Virus record (IMG/VR): IMGVR_UViG_3300026484_000295
Span: 108,405-172,404 of that record
Length of the DNA stretch: 64,000 nt
Strand: one strand, 5' to 3'
Source of the DNA: a virus
A program made the position numbers and the translations under genes. Every line of letters begins with the position of its first letter. Position 1 is the first letter of the stretch. The notes under the pieces are model-generated. The model ran no database searches. It was given only the letters and a program-made list of their open reading frames with translations, and was not told where the DNA came from. This document shows positions 44,190 to 52,071 of the stretch, one piece after another.

Positions 44190-44935
44190 TGGGTTTCGAT
44201 TTTAATAATTCATCTGGAGAATCATTTGGTAATATAGAAGATGTTTTTTTTAAAAAAGATGGGAAACCCATTATAGATTCCACAATTGGTAATAGTTCAG
44301 AAAAGGTTAATTTGAATGAATTAAAACAATCTATCCATGAAAAAAGTGTACAAAGTACTAATAATACTTCTGGAACAACAATAACAATATCTAAAGAAAT
44401 ATTAGATTTAGATGAAGATAAAATTGTTAAACTAACCTCGTTAGAAGAACGTAGAATGAATATTTCATCAGTACGTAATAAATCATTTATCAATATAAAT
44501 GATGGATCAGAAATTACTATTGTTGAAAAAACACAAATGTATAATGGTGTAAATTTATATACTGCTAAACAAGAAAATGGAGAAATGATAACATACCCTC
44601 GTAGTATGTTTGTTGGTTCTACAAAACAATTTGTACCAAAAGAATTTTATATTCGAGAGGCTGAAAGAGTTTTGGAGGATACAATAATAAAACAATATAA
44701 TAATATTAAAGCTTTGATAGAAAAACAAGAATTATTAGAAGAAACACCTGATAGCAAATATTTAGAATTAATGTTACCAGAGCCATTATCAATAGGTTCT
44801 ATGGTTGTCCCTGATAAAGTTCAAATCCCCGTTAAAAGGATATTTGATATGGAATATAAAATAATGTTTTTGGAGAACGTTATTTGTTTAGATAATAAAA
44901 TAGCATCATTGTTATTTATTGATATTTGGTTCTAA
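44189..44935 (+). CDS. Unknown protein, possibly coupled to the preceding gene
   Basis: 248 residues. N-terminal 60 residues are Ser/Asn-rich and probably disordered. The middle (SEITIVEKTQMYNGVNLYTA) looks like a small beta domain, and the C-terminal part is helical with a PEPLSIGSMVVPDKVQIP segment. No family is recognised. Its 3' end overlaps the convergent minus-strand gene at 44912 by 24 bases. Confidence 0.6.
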   Translation: MGFDFNNSSGESFGNIEDVFFKKDGKPIIDSTIGNSSEKVNLNELKQSIHEKSVQSTNNTSGTTITISKEILDLDEDKIVKLTSLEERRMNISSVRNKSFININDGSEITIVEKTQMYNGVNLYTAKQENGEMITYPRSMFVGSTKQFVPKEFYIREAERVLEDTIIKQYNNIKALIEKQELLEETPDSKYLELMLPEPLSIGSMVVPDKVQIPVKRIFDMEYKIMFLENVICLDNKIASLLFIDIWF

Positions 44936-45127
44936 ATTATTATTAATTAAATAGTTTGTTAGATCACGTATGAATACGGAATTATTTGATGTGATAGGTA
45001 TATCTCTAGGCAAAGTTTCTTTATCTAAAAAAACCAAAACATCAGATATTTCAAAATGGTCTGTTTTTTTAATAGAGAATAATTTTCTATTCATTTCGAT
45101 TTTTCTTAATTCTAATTGATCTAACAT
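44912..45127 (-). CDS. Small unknown protein
   Basis: 71 residues from an ATG at 45127-45125 with AGGGA upstream; a longer frame from 45196 lacks a ribosome site and overlaps the preceding gene, so I prefer the short form. Sequence features: LDQLELRKIEMNRKLFSIKK, then SDVLVFLDKETLPRDIPIT. It follows the 81-residue gene by ten bases and shares its late promoter. Function unknown. Confidence 0.55.
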   Translation of the reverse strand: MLDQLELRKIEMNRKLFSIKKTDHFEISDVLVFLDKETLPRDIPITSNNSVFIRDLTNYLINNNLEPNINK

Positions 45128-45137
45128 AAAAAATTCC

Positions 45138-45383
45138 CTACATACTTTTAAAATTGAATGAAAAAGATAAATCATCACTTTCTGTATTTTTTTCATCTTT
45201 TAATTCTGATTCAATTAGTTTTTTAATTTTCTCAGCTCTCATTTTTTTAACAATAGTTTCATTTATTTTTGCTAATGTTTCTTCACTATAATTTGCAGTA
45301 GGTATATTTGGATTTTCATCAAAACTCATACTTATCACTTCATCATTTACGCTATCGAATGGTATTTTTTTTAATTCTGCCAT
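45138..45383 (-). CDS. Small unknown late protein
   Basis: 81 residues with an AAGGAG site and a perfect late promoter 25 bp upstream. The sequence has MSFDENPNIPTANYSEETLA, then a Lys/Glu-rich helix and an acidic-aromatic end (DDLSFSFNF). No family recognised. It is transcribed divergently from the UvrD-type helicase gene. Confidence 0.65.
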   Translation of the reverse strand: MAELKKIPFDSVNDEVISMSFDENPNIPTANYSEETLAKINETIVKKMRAEKIKKLIESELKDEKNTESDDLSFSFNFKSM

Positions 45384-45407
45384 TTTTAACTCCTTCTATT
45401 TTAATAG

Positions 45408-45415
45408 TATTTATA
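45408..45415 (-). promoter_or_regulatory. T4-type late promoter, divergent from an early-type promoter
   Basis: Perfect TATAAATA on the minus strand. Ten bases away on the plus strand lies TGTAAAATA (45425-45433). The same pair recurs at 48207-48230. Confidence 0.75.
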
Positions 45416-45424
45416 TCAAAAAAA

Positions 45425-45433
45425 TGTAAAATA
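45425..45433 (+). promoter_or_regulatory. Probable early/middle promoter for helicase
   Basis: TGTAAAATA, 31 bp before the helicase start at 45464. Confidence 0.55.
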
Positions 45434-45463
45434 ACTAAAAATATAATATAAGGATAAAAAATA

Positions 45464-47269
45464 ATGGGTATGACAAACGAACAAGAAGAATTTTCTAAAA
45501 CACGAGACACCCATATATTGGCACTAGCATCAGCAGGAGCAGGAAAAACCCATACATTAATTCATTTTATTCACGATAAAATTAAAAGTGGATTGCGTCC
45601 AAACCAGATAATTTCATTTTCATTTACTCGTAAAGCTGCAAATGAATTGAAAGATAGAGTTAATAGTCATTTTAAAGGTATGGATTTTGATTTTAAATAT
45701 ATATCGACTATACATTCTTTTTGTTGGAATGAAATTATTAAGCCCTTTTATAATGAAATTGGTTATACATCAATACCAACTATTGTACATGAGTTTCCAG
45801 ATGAATTTATGGAAAAAGAATATAAAGAACACGGTAAAAAACAAGATAGAGCTGGATTTAATCGCAAATTTATGGATATAGTTTCTAAAGATTTACAAGA
45901 AGAAGATTTTACGGCTCCAGAGACAGTACGCTTACTACAATATCTTGTTAGTCATAATCTAACTATGTTTGATTTTATGATTCATTTAGCTAATTTTGTA
46001 TTGAAAGAAGAGCCAGTTAAATTACAAAAACATATAGGTACAATAGGCTATGTTATAACTGATGAAGCGCAAGATTTAAATCCAGCACAGTATAAATTTA
46101 CTAAGTTACTGCAGTCAGTTTTTAGTAATGAAAAGAATAATGTAAATTTAGTAAAAGTTGGTGATTTTAAACAATCGATATATGGATTTAGAGGTAGTGA
46201 TCCTAGAATAATAAACACATTTGTTGATGAATTTGATCCTGTTGTTAAAATATTATCATATAATTTTAGGAGTGCTCCAGAAATTGTAGATTTAGCTAAT
46301 GAGATTGCCGAAACTATTGATTTAGGGAATGATGCACTTAATGAGTCGAAATATGCTCAACATGGGTCTAGTATATCTGAAGGAGAAGTTTATAACATAT
46401 ACGATGTTGAAGAATTTATTGATGAATTAAAATTGATTGAAAAACCATTAGAGCAAACTTGTATTTTGGCTAGAACTAATATGGTTATAAAATCATTAGC
46501 TAAGATTCTTGGAAAATTAGAAATACCGTATTATCTACATACTGAATTTGATATATTAAAGAGATCAGAAGTAAAATTTTTAATGAGTATGTTGAGTGTT
46601 GTGAGTCATGGATATAATAAAGCTATAGTTTTGGATATTATTAAAGCTGCAAAAGGTGGGATACCTATGAAAGTTGCTGCATCAATTAATAAATGTGATA
46701 ATATGCAAATGGTTGGAAGAATGTTTCAAGATATTAAAAAAATACCAGAAATTATAAAAATTTATAATGATTTAGAAAAAGGGTTGTTTAATGCGGCGAT
46801 ACCTAAAATCGCAAAACTTATGGAAACTTCAAAAAAATCATCTGAACAAATTCAACAATCATTGGAACGTTTTTATCGTGATTTGAATACTGTTAAAACA
46901 ACTGAAGGATTGGATTCTTGGATGGAAGCATTAGAAGAATTATTGTTTGAAGCTCAATTTTTAGAAGAAAAACAACAAGGTAAAGTACAGTTAATGACAG
47001 TTCATAAAAGTAAAGGGTTACAATGGGATAATGTTATCTTTATTTATGATTTCAGTTTATTAGAGCAGGTAGAAAATGATTTTTATGATTTAGAAGAAGA
47101 AAAGCGTGTAGTTTATACTGCTGTAACTCGACCAACAACTAATTTAGTTATCTGGGATTTAGAACAACAGATGATTAGTAGTTACTTTACAAAAGGGTCA
47201 TTGTTAAAGATGATAGAAAATGCTCTAAAAAAAGGTATTTTAGATATAGAGGATTTTTCAAAATATTAA
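45464..47269 (+). CDS. UvrD/PcrA/Rep-type superfamily 1A DNA helicase
   Basis: 601 residues. Full set of SF1A motifs: NEQ (Q motif) at 5-7, Walker A ASAGAGKTHT at 22-31, SFTRKAANELKDR (motif Ia), DEAQD at about 200-204 (motif II), VGDFKQSIYGFRG at about 233-245 (motif III), LSYNFRS (motif IV), VQLMTVHKSKGLQWD near 512 (motif V), and VVYTAVTRP (motif VI). This is a 3'-5' translocase type, larger than T4 Dda (SF1B, 439 residues), and probably works in replication fork progress or repair. In Rep_3 plasmids, host helicases such as PcrA or Rep can be recruited, so it could serve the putative origin. It has an AAGG site and a TGTAAAAT promoter-like box. Confidence 0.92.
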   Translation: MGMTNEQEEFSKTRDTHILALASAGAGKTHTLIHFIHDKIKSGLRPNQIISFSFTRKAANELKDRVNSHFKGMDFDFKYISTIHSFCWNEIIKPFYNEIGYTSIPTIVHEFPDEFMEKEYKEHGKKQDRAGFNRKFMDIVSKDLQEEDFTAPETVRLLQYLVSHNLTMFDFMIHLANFVLKEEPVKLQKHIGTIGYVITDEAQDLNPAQYKFTKLLQSVFSNEKNNVNLVKVGDFKQSIYGFRGSDPRIINTFVDEFDPVVKILSYNFRSAPEIVDLANEIAETIDLGNDALNESKYAQHGSSISEGEVYNIYDVEEFIDELKLIEKPLEQTCILARTNMVIKSLAKILGKLEIPYYLHTEFDILKRSEVKFLMSMLSVVSHGYNKAIVLDIIKAAKGGIPMKVAASINKCDNMQMVGRMFQDIKKIPEIIKIYNDLEKGLFNAAIPKIAKLMETSKKSSEQIQQSLERFYRDLNTVKTTEGLDSWMEALEELLFEAQFLEEKQQGKVQLMTVHKSKGLQWDNVIFIYDFSLLEQVENDFYDLEEEKRVVYTAVTRPTTNLVIWDLEQQMISSYFTKGSLLKMIENALKKGILDIEDFSKY

Positions 47270-47291
47270 TTTATAATCAATAAATAAATTT

Positions 47292-47669
47292 ATGATTGAT
47301 ATAAAAAAAATTAAAAAAAATGATAATGTTTGGTGTATTTCACAGTCACTGGAACAAATGATATACCCTTTGAAAGCAACGTTTATTAAATTGGAATCTT
47401 CAAAATCTGATAAATTAGTTCTTGTAAATTTTAATAATAAAACTATATGTTATCCATTACATCTGTTATTTGAAACAGAATTAGATGCTAAGATATATGG
47501 TTCTGTAAATTTTATGAAATTGTATTATAATTTTGATCCTTTTTTTGTATCAGAAAATATTGATGAACAAATTTTAAAAGAAGCATCATATTTAATGAAT
47601 ACATTTGAAAAAAATAATCCGTCTAAATTTTTATATTATTGGATGGGAAATGTACCAAATAGATTCTAA
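47292..47669 (+). CDS. Unknown protein, tandem paralogue A
   Basis: 125 residues. Small mixed alpha/beta protein: DNVWCISQSLEQMIYPLKAT, KLVLVNFNNKTICYPLHLLF, ELDAKIYGSV and SEFxxNNPSKFLYY-type end. It resembles the next gene in layout (V-W at the beginning, K-x-N-K in the middle, A-x-I after it, NNP and YY/YF at the end), so the two look like an old tandem duplication. An AATAAATA box lies just upstream. The 3' end overlaps the next gene by 20 bases. Confidence 0.55.
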   Translation: MIDIKKIKKNDNVWCISQSLEQMIYPLKATFIKLESSKSDKLVLVNFNNKTICYPLHLLFETELDAKIYGSVNFMKLYYNFDPFFVSENIDEQILKEASYLMNTFEKNNPSKFLYYWMGNVPNRF

Positions 47670-47985
47670 AATGTGGGGTATTGTATATAAATTTGATACT
47701 CCAAAATTAGTAATAATTAAAGATATAATTGAGACTAAAAATAGTTTGATCTATAAAGTTAAATATAAAAATAAATTGTTTGATATTTTTAATATTGATA
47801 TATATCCTTCTAAGATAGAAGCTGATATATTTTGGTCAATTACTATACAAGAAGAATTTAAATATACGCAAAAACAACCATCATTATTTATGACGGATGA
47901 ATTTGAATTTGCTGTAAGAAAAGCAAACAAGATATTATTGTATTATGCTGACAATAATCCGGATATTTTATTAAAATATTTTTAA
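47650..47985 (+). CDS. Unknown protein, tandem paralogue B
   Basis: 111 residues from the ATG at 47650, which has a GGATGGGA site inside the upstream gene; a longer frame from 47605 is less likely. Features: SKMWGIVYKFDTPKLVIIKD, VKYKNKLFDIFNIDIYPSKI, FMTDEFEFAVRKANKILLYY and a NNPDILLKYF end. It is related to paralogue A. The last four bases overlap the convergent Cys-rich gene. No function known. Confidence 0.6.
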   Translation: MYQIDSKMWGIVYKFDTPKLVIIKDIIETKNSLIYKVKYKNKLFDIFNIDIYPSKIEADIFWSITIQEEFKYTQKQPSLFMTDEFEFAVRKANKILLYYADNNPDILLKYF

Positions 47986-48182
47986 GATAATACCGCTTTA
48001 AATTCTCTACCTGGATAACGATCTTCATTTTTATAAAATTCACATTTAAAATTTCTTTCAGAAACTCTAAAACCAAATTGTTTTTTTGCACTTTTGAAAA
48101 TCGAACAATCATTAAAATGATCACAACATATACACGCGTAGTAAGTACACGATTTTTCATTTAATAATGTATTTAATTTCAT
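47982..48182 (-). CDS. Small Cys-rich, probably zinc-binding protein
   Basis: 66 residues. Cysteines are clustered: CTYYACICCDHFNDC near residues 12-26 and a later FKCEF; His22 is also available, so one zinc site is plausible. FKSAKKQFGFRVSERNFKCE is basic. An AAGAGG site and a perfect late promoter 25 bp upstream support it as a real gene, transcribed away from the DnaE-like gene. Family not recognised. Confidence 0.65.
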   Translation of the reverse strand: MKLNTLLNEKSCTYYACICCDHFNDCSIFKSAKKQFGFRVSERNFKCEFYKNEDRYPGREFKAVLS

Positions 48183-48206
48183 AGAATACCTCTTGTAATT
48201 TTATGT

Positions 48207-48214
48207 TATTTATA
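48207..48214 (-). promoter_or_regulatory. T4-type late promoter, divergent from an early-type promoter
   Basis: Perfect TATAAATA on the minus strand, with TGTAAAATA on the plus strand eight bases away. The arrangement nearly repeats 45408-45433. Confidence 0.75.
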
Positions 48215-48221
48215 TAAAAAA

Positions 48222-48230
48222 TGTAAAATA
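48222..48230 (+). promoter_or_regulatory. Probable early/middle promoter for DnaE-like fragment and gp55
   Basis: TGTAAAATA, 26 bp before the start at 48256; the gp55 gene follows in the same transcript. Confidence 0.55.
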
Positions 48231-48255
48231 TACTAAAATCTTATAAGGGTAAAAT

Positions 48256-48762
48256 ATGGATGAATTAGCACCAGGTCTGATATATCTTTCTGATTTGAAT
48301 AAACTTGTATATTCAAACTCATATATTATAAATTCTGGAAGTAAATTGAGTTCAATTTCTAATGATTTAGGAACATATGCTGAGTATATTTCAGACGATG
48401 ATAGAGATTTATTATATGCAAAGTCTATTGGAGTTAAAGTTTTTAATGAGATAGTAAATGAATTTGATTATTCGCTTATAAATGATATTGATACTGATAG
48501 AGAAATTGATAAATTAAAAAAACAATTTTCTGAATTAAGTGATTTAATTGAAGATGAATATGATTATATCAAGTTATCAGCGCATAATATTCTTTTATTA
48601 AAAATGGCTTTTATACTTAAAAAACATTTAGATTCATTAAATACATCAGTTTATTTAATGCGTGGATCTGGAGTATCATCATTCATATTTTATTTAATAG
48701 GTTTAAATAAAGTCAACCCTATTAAATTTGGGTTAGATTATAAAAATTTTTGGAATAATTAA
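48256..48762 (+). CDS. DnaE-like protein: N-terminal palm part with RGS motif
   Basis: 168 residues. The C-terminal part, VYLMRGSGVSSFIFYLIGLN (133-152) and NPIKFGLDYKNFW, matches the DnaE palm segment GPGRGSGAGSLVAYALxIT, DPLxxxLLFERFLN. RGSG lies at 136-139. The preceding helix pair (NILLLKMAFILKKHLDS) fits the YFLIVxDFIxWAK region. The protein ends immediately before where the catalytic PDxDxDF motif would be; that motif begins the separate protein at 28862-29512. No PHP domain precedes it. This fragment lies directly before the gp55 gene (overlapping an alternative gp55 start). A role as one half of a split polymerase, or a non-catalytic regulator derived from it, is possible. Confidence 0.7.
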   Translation: MDELAPGLIYLSDLNKLVYSNSYIINSGSKLSSISNDLGTYAEYISDDDRDLLYAKSIGVKVFNEIVNEFDYSLINDIDTDREIDKLKKQFSELSDLIEDEYDYIKLSAHNILLLKMAFILKKHLDSLNTSVYLMRGSGVSSFIFYLIGLNKVNPIKFGLDYKNFWNN

Positions 48763-48773
48763 TGGAGAATAAA

Positions 48774-49379
48774 ATGGAAGAAGAAGTATCAACAGAACAG
48801 GTTAAAAAAAAGGGTCGACCTAAATCAGAGCATTATGTTAAAGAAAGCGAATTAAGAGATGAAATTGCGATAGCCCAGCAAAATGCTATAAAGGCTATTG
48901 ATGAAATCACCAAAGAATGGGATAAAAAAATTGAAAATGCATCAACAGAACCTGAAAAAGAAGCATTGCGAATTGAAAAAGAAAAAGCTTTAAATAGAGC
49001 AAAGACCAAAACGTACTGTACCCCAAGGTTAGGTGAAATTGTAGTATTAACAGTTGATAGAGTCGGTACACAAACAAAATTTAGACATTATACTTATTTA
49101 GATGATATGAAAGCTGAAGCTATTTATCAATCCATTAGAGGTATTATAAAATTTAATTTAGATAAAACAAATGATGCTGGACAAAAAAGTTCATCATTTT
49201 CTTACCTTACACAAATCATTACAAATGCATTTAGGCAAATTTTAAAGAAAGAAAAGAAAAATAGAGAAATAAAAGATCAGGCAATTGAAATGGCATTAGA
49301 TCAACATAGTGATATTGATGTTGATTTTGAATCTATAAAAAGAAAGAAAGATCGTTTAGATATAGCACATAGAGATTAA
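48774..49379 (+). CDS. 55: Late transcription sigma factor gp55-like
   Basis: 201 residues from the ATG at 48774, which has GGAG at a good distance; an in-frame ATG at 48762 overlaps the upstream stop. T4 gp55 is 185 residues and directs host RNA polymerase to TATAAATA. Similarity is clearest in DDMKAEAIYQSIRGIIKFNL and SSFSYLTQIITNAFRQILKKEKK, which match the T4 MIADGIEASIKGLHNF and [20 protein letters not shown] regions (sigma region 2-like). The many perfect TATAAATA boxes in this window support the call. The N-terminal 70 residues are highly charged and longer than in T4. Confidence 0.88.
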   Translation: MEEEVSTEQVKKKGRPKSEHYVKESELRDEIAIAQQNAIKAIDEITKEWDKKIENASTEPEKEALRIEKEKALNRAKTKTYCTPRLGEIVVLTVDRVGTQTKFRHYTYLDDMKAEAIYQSIRGIIKFNLDKTNDAGQKSSSFSYLTQIITNAFRQILKKEKKNREIKDQAIEMALDQHSDIDVDFESIKRKKDRLDIAHRD

Positions 49380-49387
49380 TTTTTAAT

Positions 49388-49416
49388 TTGATTTTAATTT
49401 TAATTTTTGTATAATA
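49388..49416 (+). promoter_or_regulatory. Probable host-sigma-type promoter for clamp gene
   Basis: TTGATT, a 16-bp spacer and TATAAT with an upstream TG (TGTATAATA at 49408-49416). This is the best match to a full -35/-10 promoter in the window. Confidence 0.6.
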
Positions 49417-49448
49417 TGTAGAAACAAATAAAAAAGAAGGGTTACCAT

Positions 49449-50180
49449 ATGACATATTTTGAATTTTTAGATGATATCATAGAAAATTTTAGAGTTTCTA
49501 AAATGATTGAGATTGTTAAAATTGAACAAGACGTAGAGGAAAATGAATTACTTGCTGTTGCTTATGAAGCAACAAGAAGTTTAATTGTAGTTGCAAATTA
49601 CAAGGAGAGACCGGATATTGATATGCCTCAAATTCAAGGGTTTTCGCAATTAGATTTTGTCAAACAAATTATCAATATTGAAAAAAATGCTAAGAAAAGT
49701 TCTGTTAAGTTTAAAGAGAATGATGAATTAGCAGTTGAAACTATTTTTAAAATGGATGCTGCTACTATTAAAAATAAAAATGTTGCAAAGTCACTTCTAC
49801 CTGAAACACCTAAAAAACTTTCAGGATTCAAACCTGATATTGAAGTAGATTTAACATCAGAGGATATTTCATCTATTGTTACACATTTAAGTCTTAATAT
49901 TTTTAATGCTAGTGTATTTTTAACAAAATCATCAAAAGGTAAATTAAGCTTTAAACTTACAAATGATGTAGATACTGTTGATTATGATACTGACTTTGAT
50001 GTTGAAGACGGTATTCTCGAAGAACCATTTAAAATTGATTTAGAGAGATTACTTGCTATTTTAAGAGTTGGTAAAGAAGGTGTTAAAGTTGCTATTTCTG
50101 AAGGCCAAAATTTAGCTAGAATTATCAAAGAAGATGATAAAGCAGAATATAAATATTTTATGATTAAAAAAGCATCATAA
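49449..50180 (+). CDS. 45: Probable sliding clamp, gp45-like
   Basis: 243 residues against 228 in T4. The beta-alpha-beta layout and spacing fit a T4-type clamp monomer: an N-terminal FEFLDDIIENFRVSKMIEIV unit, MPQIQGFSQLDFVKQIINI (like the T4 DLNGFLGILSLV segment), a central proline linker, then DLTSEDISSIVTHLSLNI (like T4 KAEDLQQLLRVSRGLQ), and a final strand KYFMIKKAS. The clamp tethers the polymerase and, in T4, also activates late transcription with gp55, whose gene is just upstream. Identity to T4 is low, so structure-level comparison would decide. AAGAAGGG precedes the ATG. Confidence 0.7.
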   Translation: MTYFEFLDDIIENFRVSKMIEIVKIEQDVEENELLAVAYEATRSLIVVANYKERPDIDMPQIQGFSQLDFVKQIINIEKNAKKSSVKFKENDELAVETIFKMDAATIKNKNVAKSLLPETPKKLSGFKPDIEVDLTSEDISSIVTHLSLNIFNASVFLTKSSKGKLSFKLTNDVDTVDYDTDFDVEDGILEEPFKIDLERLLAILRVGKEGVKVAISEGQNLARIIKEDDKAEYKYFMIKKAS

Positions 50181-50185
50181 AAAAC

Positions 50186-50222
50186 AATCCTCCTATATAA
50201 ATAAAGAAAGTATAGGGGGATT
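50186..50222 (+). promoter_or_regulatory. Late promoter embedded in an RBS-sequestering hairpin
   Basis: A 12-bp stem (50186-50197 with 50211-50222, one G-U pair) encloses a 13-base loop. The perfect late promoter TATAAATA is at 50196-50203, and the right arm carries the GGGGGA ribosome binding site of the next gene. Read-through RNA from the clamp gene would fold and hide the site; late RNA starting near 50210 would lack the left arm and leave it free. T4 genes e, soc and 49 use this logic. Confidence 0.65.
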
Positions 50223-50228
50223 TAAATT

Positions 50229-50843
50229 ATGATAAATAGTATAAATGATATTGATAAAATTCTATTAGAATTTAATTTAGAAAATTACAATAATCAATAT
50301 ATTGATGATATTATAAATTATATATTGGTAGAAAATAGTACTGTTTCATCATTAATTACAGAAATCCCCGAAATTATATCCAGTAAAAAAATTTTTGATG
50401 GTCAATTTGATTATTCGTTTGATCCAATATTAAACGAAAGTAATATATTATTAGTTGAATTAGTCCAGCCAATAATCGAAAAAGTCATTCCATCACATAT
50501 ATATAGAAGTTTTACTAATTTACATATAAATCACATAACTTCAGAAATATTAAATATTGATATTAGTGATGTTATAAATATTAATGAAATTAAAGAAAAA
50601 ATAGCTGAAGCCTTTTTATCTGGTAATATCACAATACCTGTACAATCTTTACGAACCGAACTTATTACAGATAATACAGTTAAACATGGGTTATTTGCAC
50701 CATCATTGTTTAAACTTGTAAAGTTAGATAAATTAAGTACCGCTAAAACTATTAATGATTTAGTTTACTCACTCGATACTGATATATATAAAATTAATAT
50801 TATCTCAAAATTATTACAAATAAAAAAGGATTCTATATGCTAA
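50229..50843 (+). CDS. Unknown late protein
   Basis: 204 residues, mainly helical, with Ile/Asn/Asp-rich composition (ILVENSTVSSLITEIPEIIS; LLVELVQPIIEKVIPSHIYR). No family recognised. It is controlled by the hairpin-embedded late promoter just upstream and overlaps the next gene by seven bases, so the two are probably made together. The strict late control suggests a virion or lysis-time role; no transmembrane segment typical of a holin is visible. Confidence 0.65.
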   Translation: MINSINDIDKILLEFNLENYNNQYIDDIINYILVENSTVSSLITEIPEIISSKKIFDGQFDYSFDPILNESNILLVELVQPIIEKVIPSHIYRSFTNLHINHITSEILNIDISDVININEIKEKIAEAFLSGNITIPVQSLRTELITDNTVKHGLFAPSLFKLVKLDKLSTAKTINDLVYSLDTDIYKINIISKLLQIKKDSIC

Positions 50844-51454
50844 CAGAAGAATTACGTATATTAGCCGGATTACAAGAATCAAAAGAAATAATAAATCCAT
50901 TACCAAAAATAATTAAAAATGAAGAAAATCATAACAAATTAATTAAATTACGTAAAGAAAATGAACAAAAAACGATATTAAGCCATTTTCAAATATTTGA
51001 AAATAAATTTGATAATGTATTAAATATAATAAAGCGATTTGATAATTTGATAAAAAATAAAGATATATTCATGGATGGTATAATAGACGGTAAATATCAA
51101 TACTTACAAAAAGCAATTGAAACAATGATAAATGATTCTACCGTAGACTTTATGAGATTTATAAAAAATAATAAAGCTAATTTAATAAAAGAATTTGATA
51201 GATTTGATTGTATTAAAGTGAACATAGATGAATCGAAGCTTAAGGATTTTTTTGTAGCATCAGATTTAAACAAGACTTTATATACAGATATTTCATTAAA
51301 AGAGAAAAAAGATAATATTGCTATTGAATATGGAGATCATATTTTAATATTGGATGGAGATTTGGCTATTATAAAAAAAAATAATAAACGTTTTTATTTT
51401 AAATTAACAGAGAAAGAAATTTTATATATGATAGATAATAATATATTATTATAA
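50837..51454 (+). CDS. Unknown late protein
   Basis: 205 residues. The beginning, MLTEELRILAGLQESKE, is a short amphipathic helix; LQE followed by Ser at residues 12-15 would fit the prohead protease preference. The middle is Lys/Asn-rich and helical, and the end has a beta segment (YGDHILILDGDLAIIKKNNK). Family not recognised. AAAGGA overlaps the end of the previous gene and acts as its ribosome site. Confidence 0.65.
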   Translation: MLTEELRILAGLQESKEIINPLPKIIKNEENHNKLIKLRKENEQKTILSHFQIFENKFDNVLNIIKRFDNLIKNKDIFMDGIIDGKYQYLQKAIETMINDSTVDFMRFIKNNKANLIKEFDRFDCIKVNIDESKLKDFFVASDLNKTLYTDISLKEKKDNIAIEYGDHILILDGDLAIIKKNNKRFYFKLTEKEILYMIDNNILL

Positions 51455-51466
51455 AACAAATTTCAA

Positions 51467-51474
51467 TATAAATA
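51467..51474 (+). promoter_or_regulatory. T4-type late promoter
   Basis: Perfect TATAAATA 31 bp before the gene at 51505-52071, just past the stop of the previous gene. Confidence 0.8.
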
Positions 51475-51504
51475 ACAATAATAATCAAAATAGAAGGAAA
51501 AAAA

Positions 51505-52071
51505 ATGAACATAACACGTTATATACAAGAATTATCTCTATTAGAAGAATCTGAAAGAAAATCATATATTACTCATTTAGAAATAAAAAATTATGGTTCA
51601 AATGAATTAACTGAAACTGAAATGTGGATATTAACAAATGCTAGTCAAAATGCAGAGTATCTTAATGATAAATTAAAAGAAGCCGAAGAATTATCATTGG
51701 ATTTAGAAGCTCCAGAAGAAACAGAAGAAGTAACTATTGAACCTGATTTGACCGTGGATGATGAAAGTGATAGTGAAGAGTTAAGTTTAGATATACCTAT
51801 AAACCCAGAATCAGCAACTGAAATAGACTCTGATACTACTAATGATGAAAAAAATACAGAATTAAGTTTAGATATATCTGATGAAGAATCAAGTGAAAAT
51901 GATCAAGTAAGTACAGATAAAGATTCATCAGAGAAAAAAGAAATAGAAACTTCAAAAGAAGGAATTGGTATCCTACCTTTATTAGGTGAAATTCAAGAAA
52001 AATTAGCAAATGGTAAACCATCAGAAGTTGAATTAGCAGCACTTAAAGCATTAAAGAAATTAGTAGGTTAG
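51505..52071 (+). CDS. Acidic late protein with ELSLD repeats
   Basis: 188 residues. Residues about 65-150 are extremely acidic and contain three copies of an ELSLD(L/I) unit spaced 30 to 35 residues apart (about residues 66, 95 and 124), in a probably disordered region. The C-terminal 35 residues form a helix (VELAALKALKKLVG). The N-terminus is helical. Such short repeated acidic-hydrophobic motifs can be docking sites for a partner protein. AGAAGGA and a perfect late promoter precede it. No family recognised. Confidence 0.65.
   Translation: MNITRYIQELSLLEESERKSYITHLEIKNYGSNELTETEMWILTNASQNAEYLNDKLKEAEELSLDLEAPEETEEVTIEPDLTVDDESDSEELSLDIPINPESATEIDSDTTNDEKNTELSLDISDEESSENDQVSTDKDSSEKKEIETSKEGIGILPLLGEIQEKLANGKPSEVELAALKALKKLVG

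Noticed and set aside
47888-48160. 90-codon minus-strand frame overlapping the Cys-rich gene
   Set aside because: The frame at 47982-48182 has the late promoter, ribosome site and Cys cluster; this one has none.
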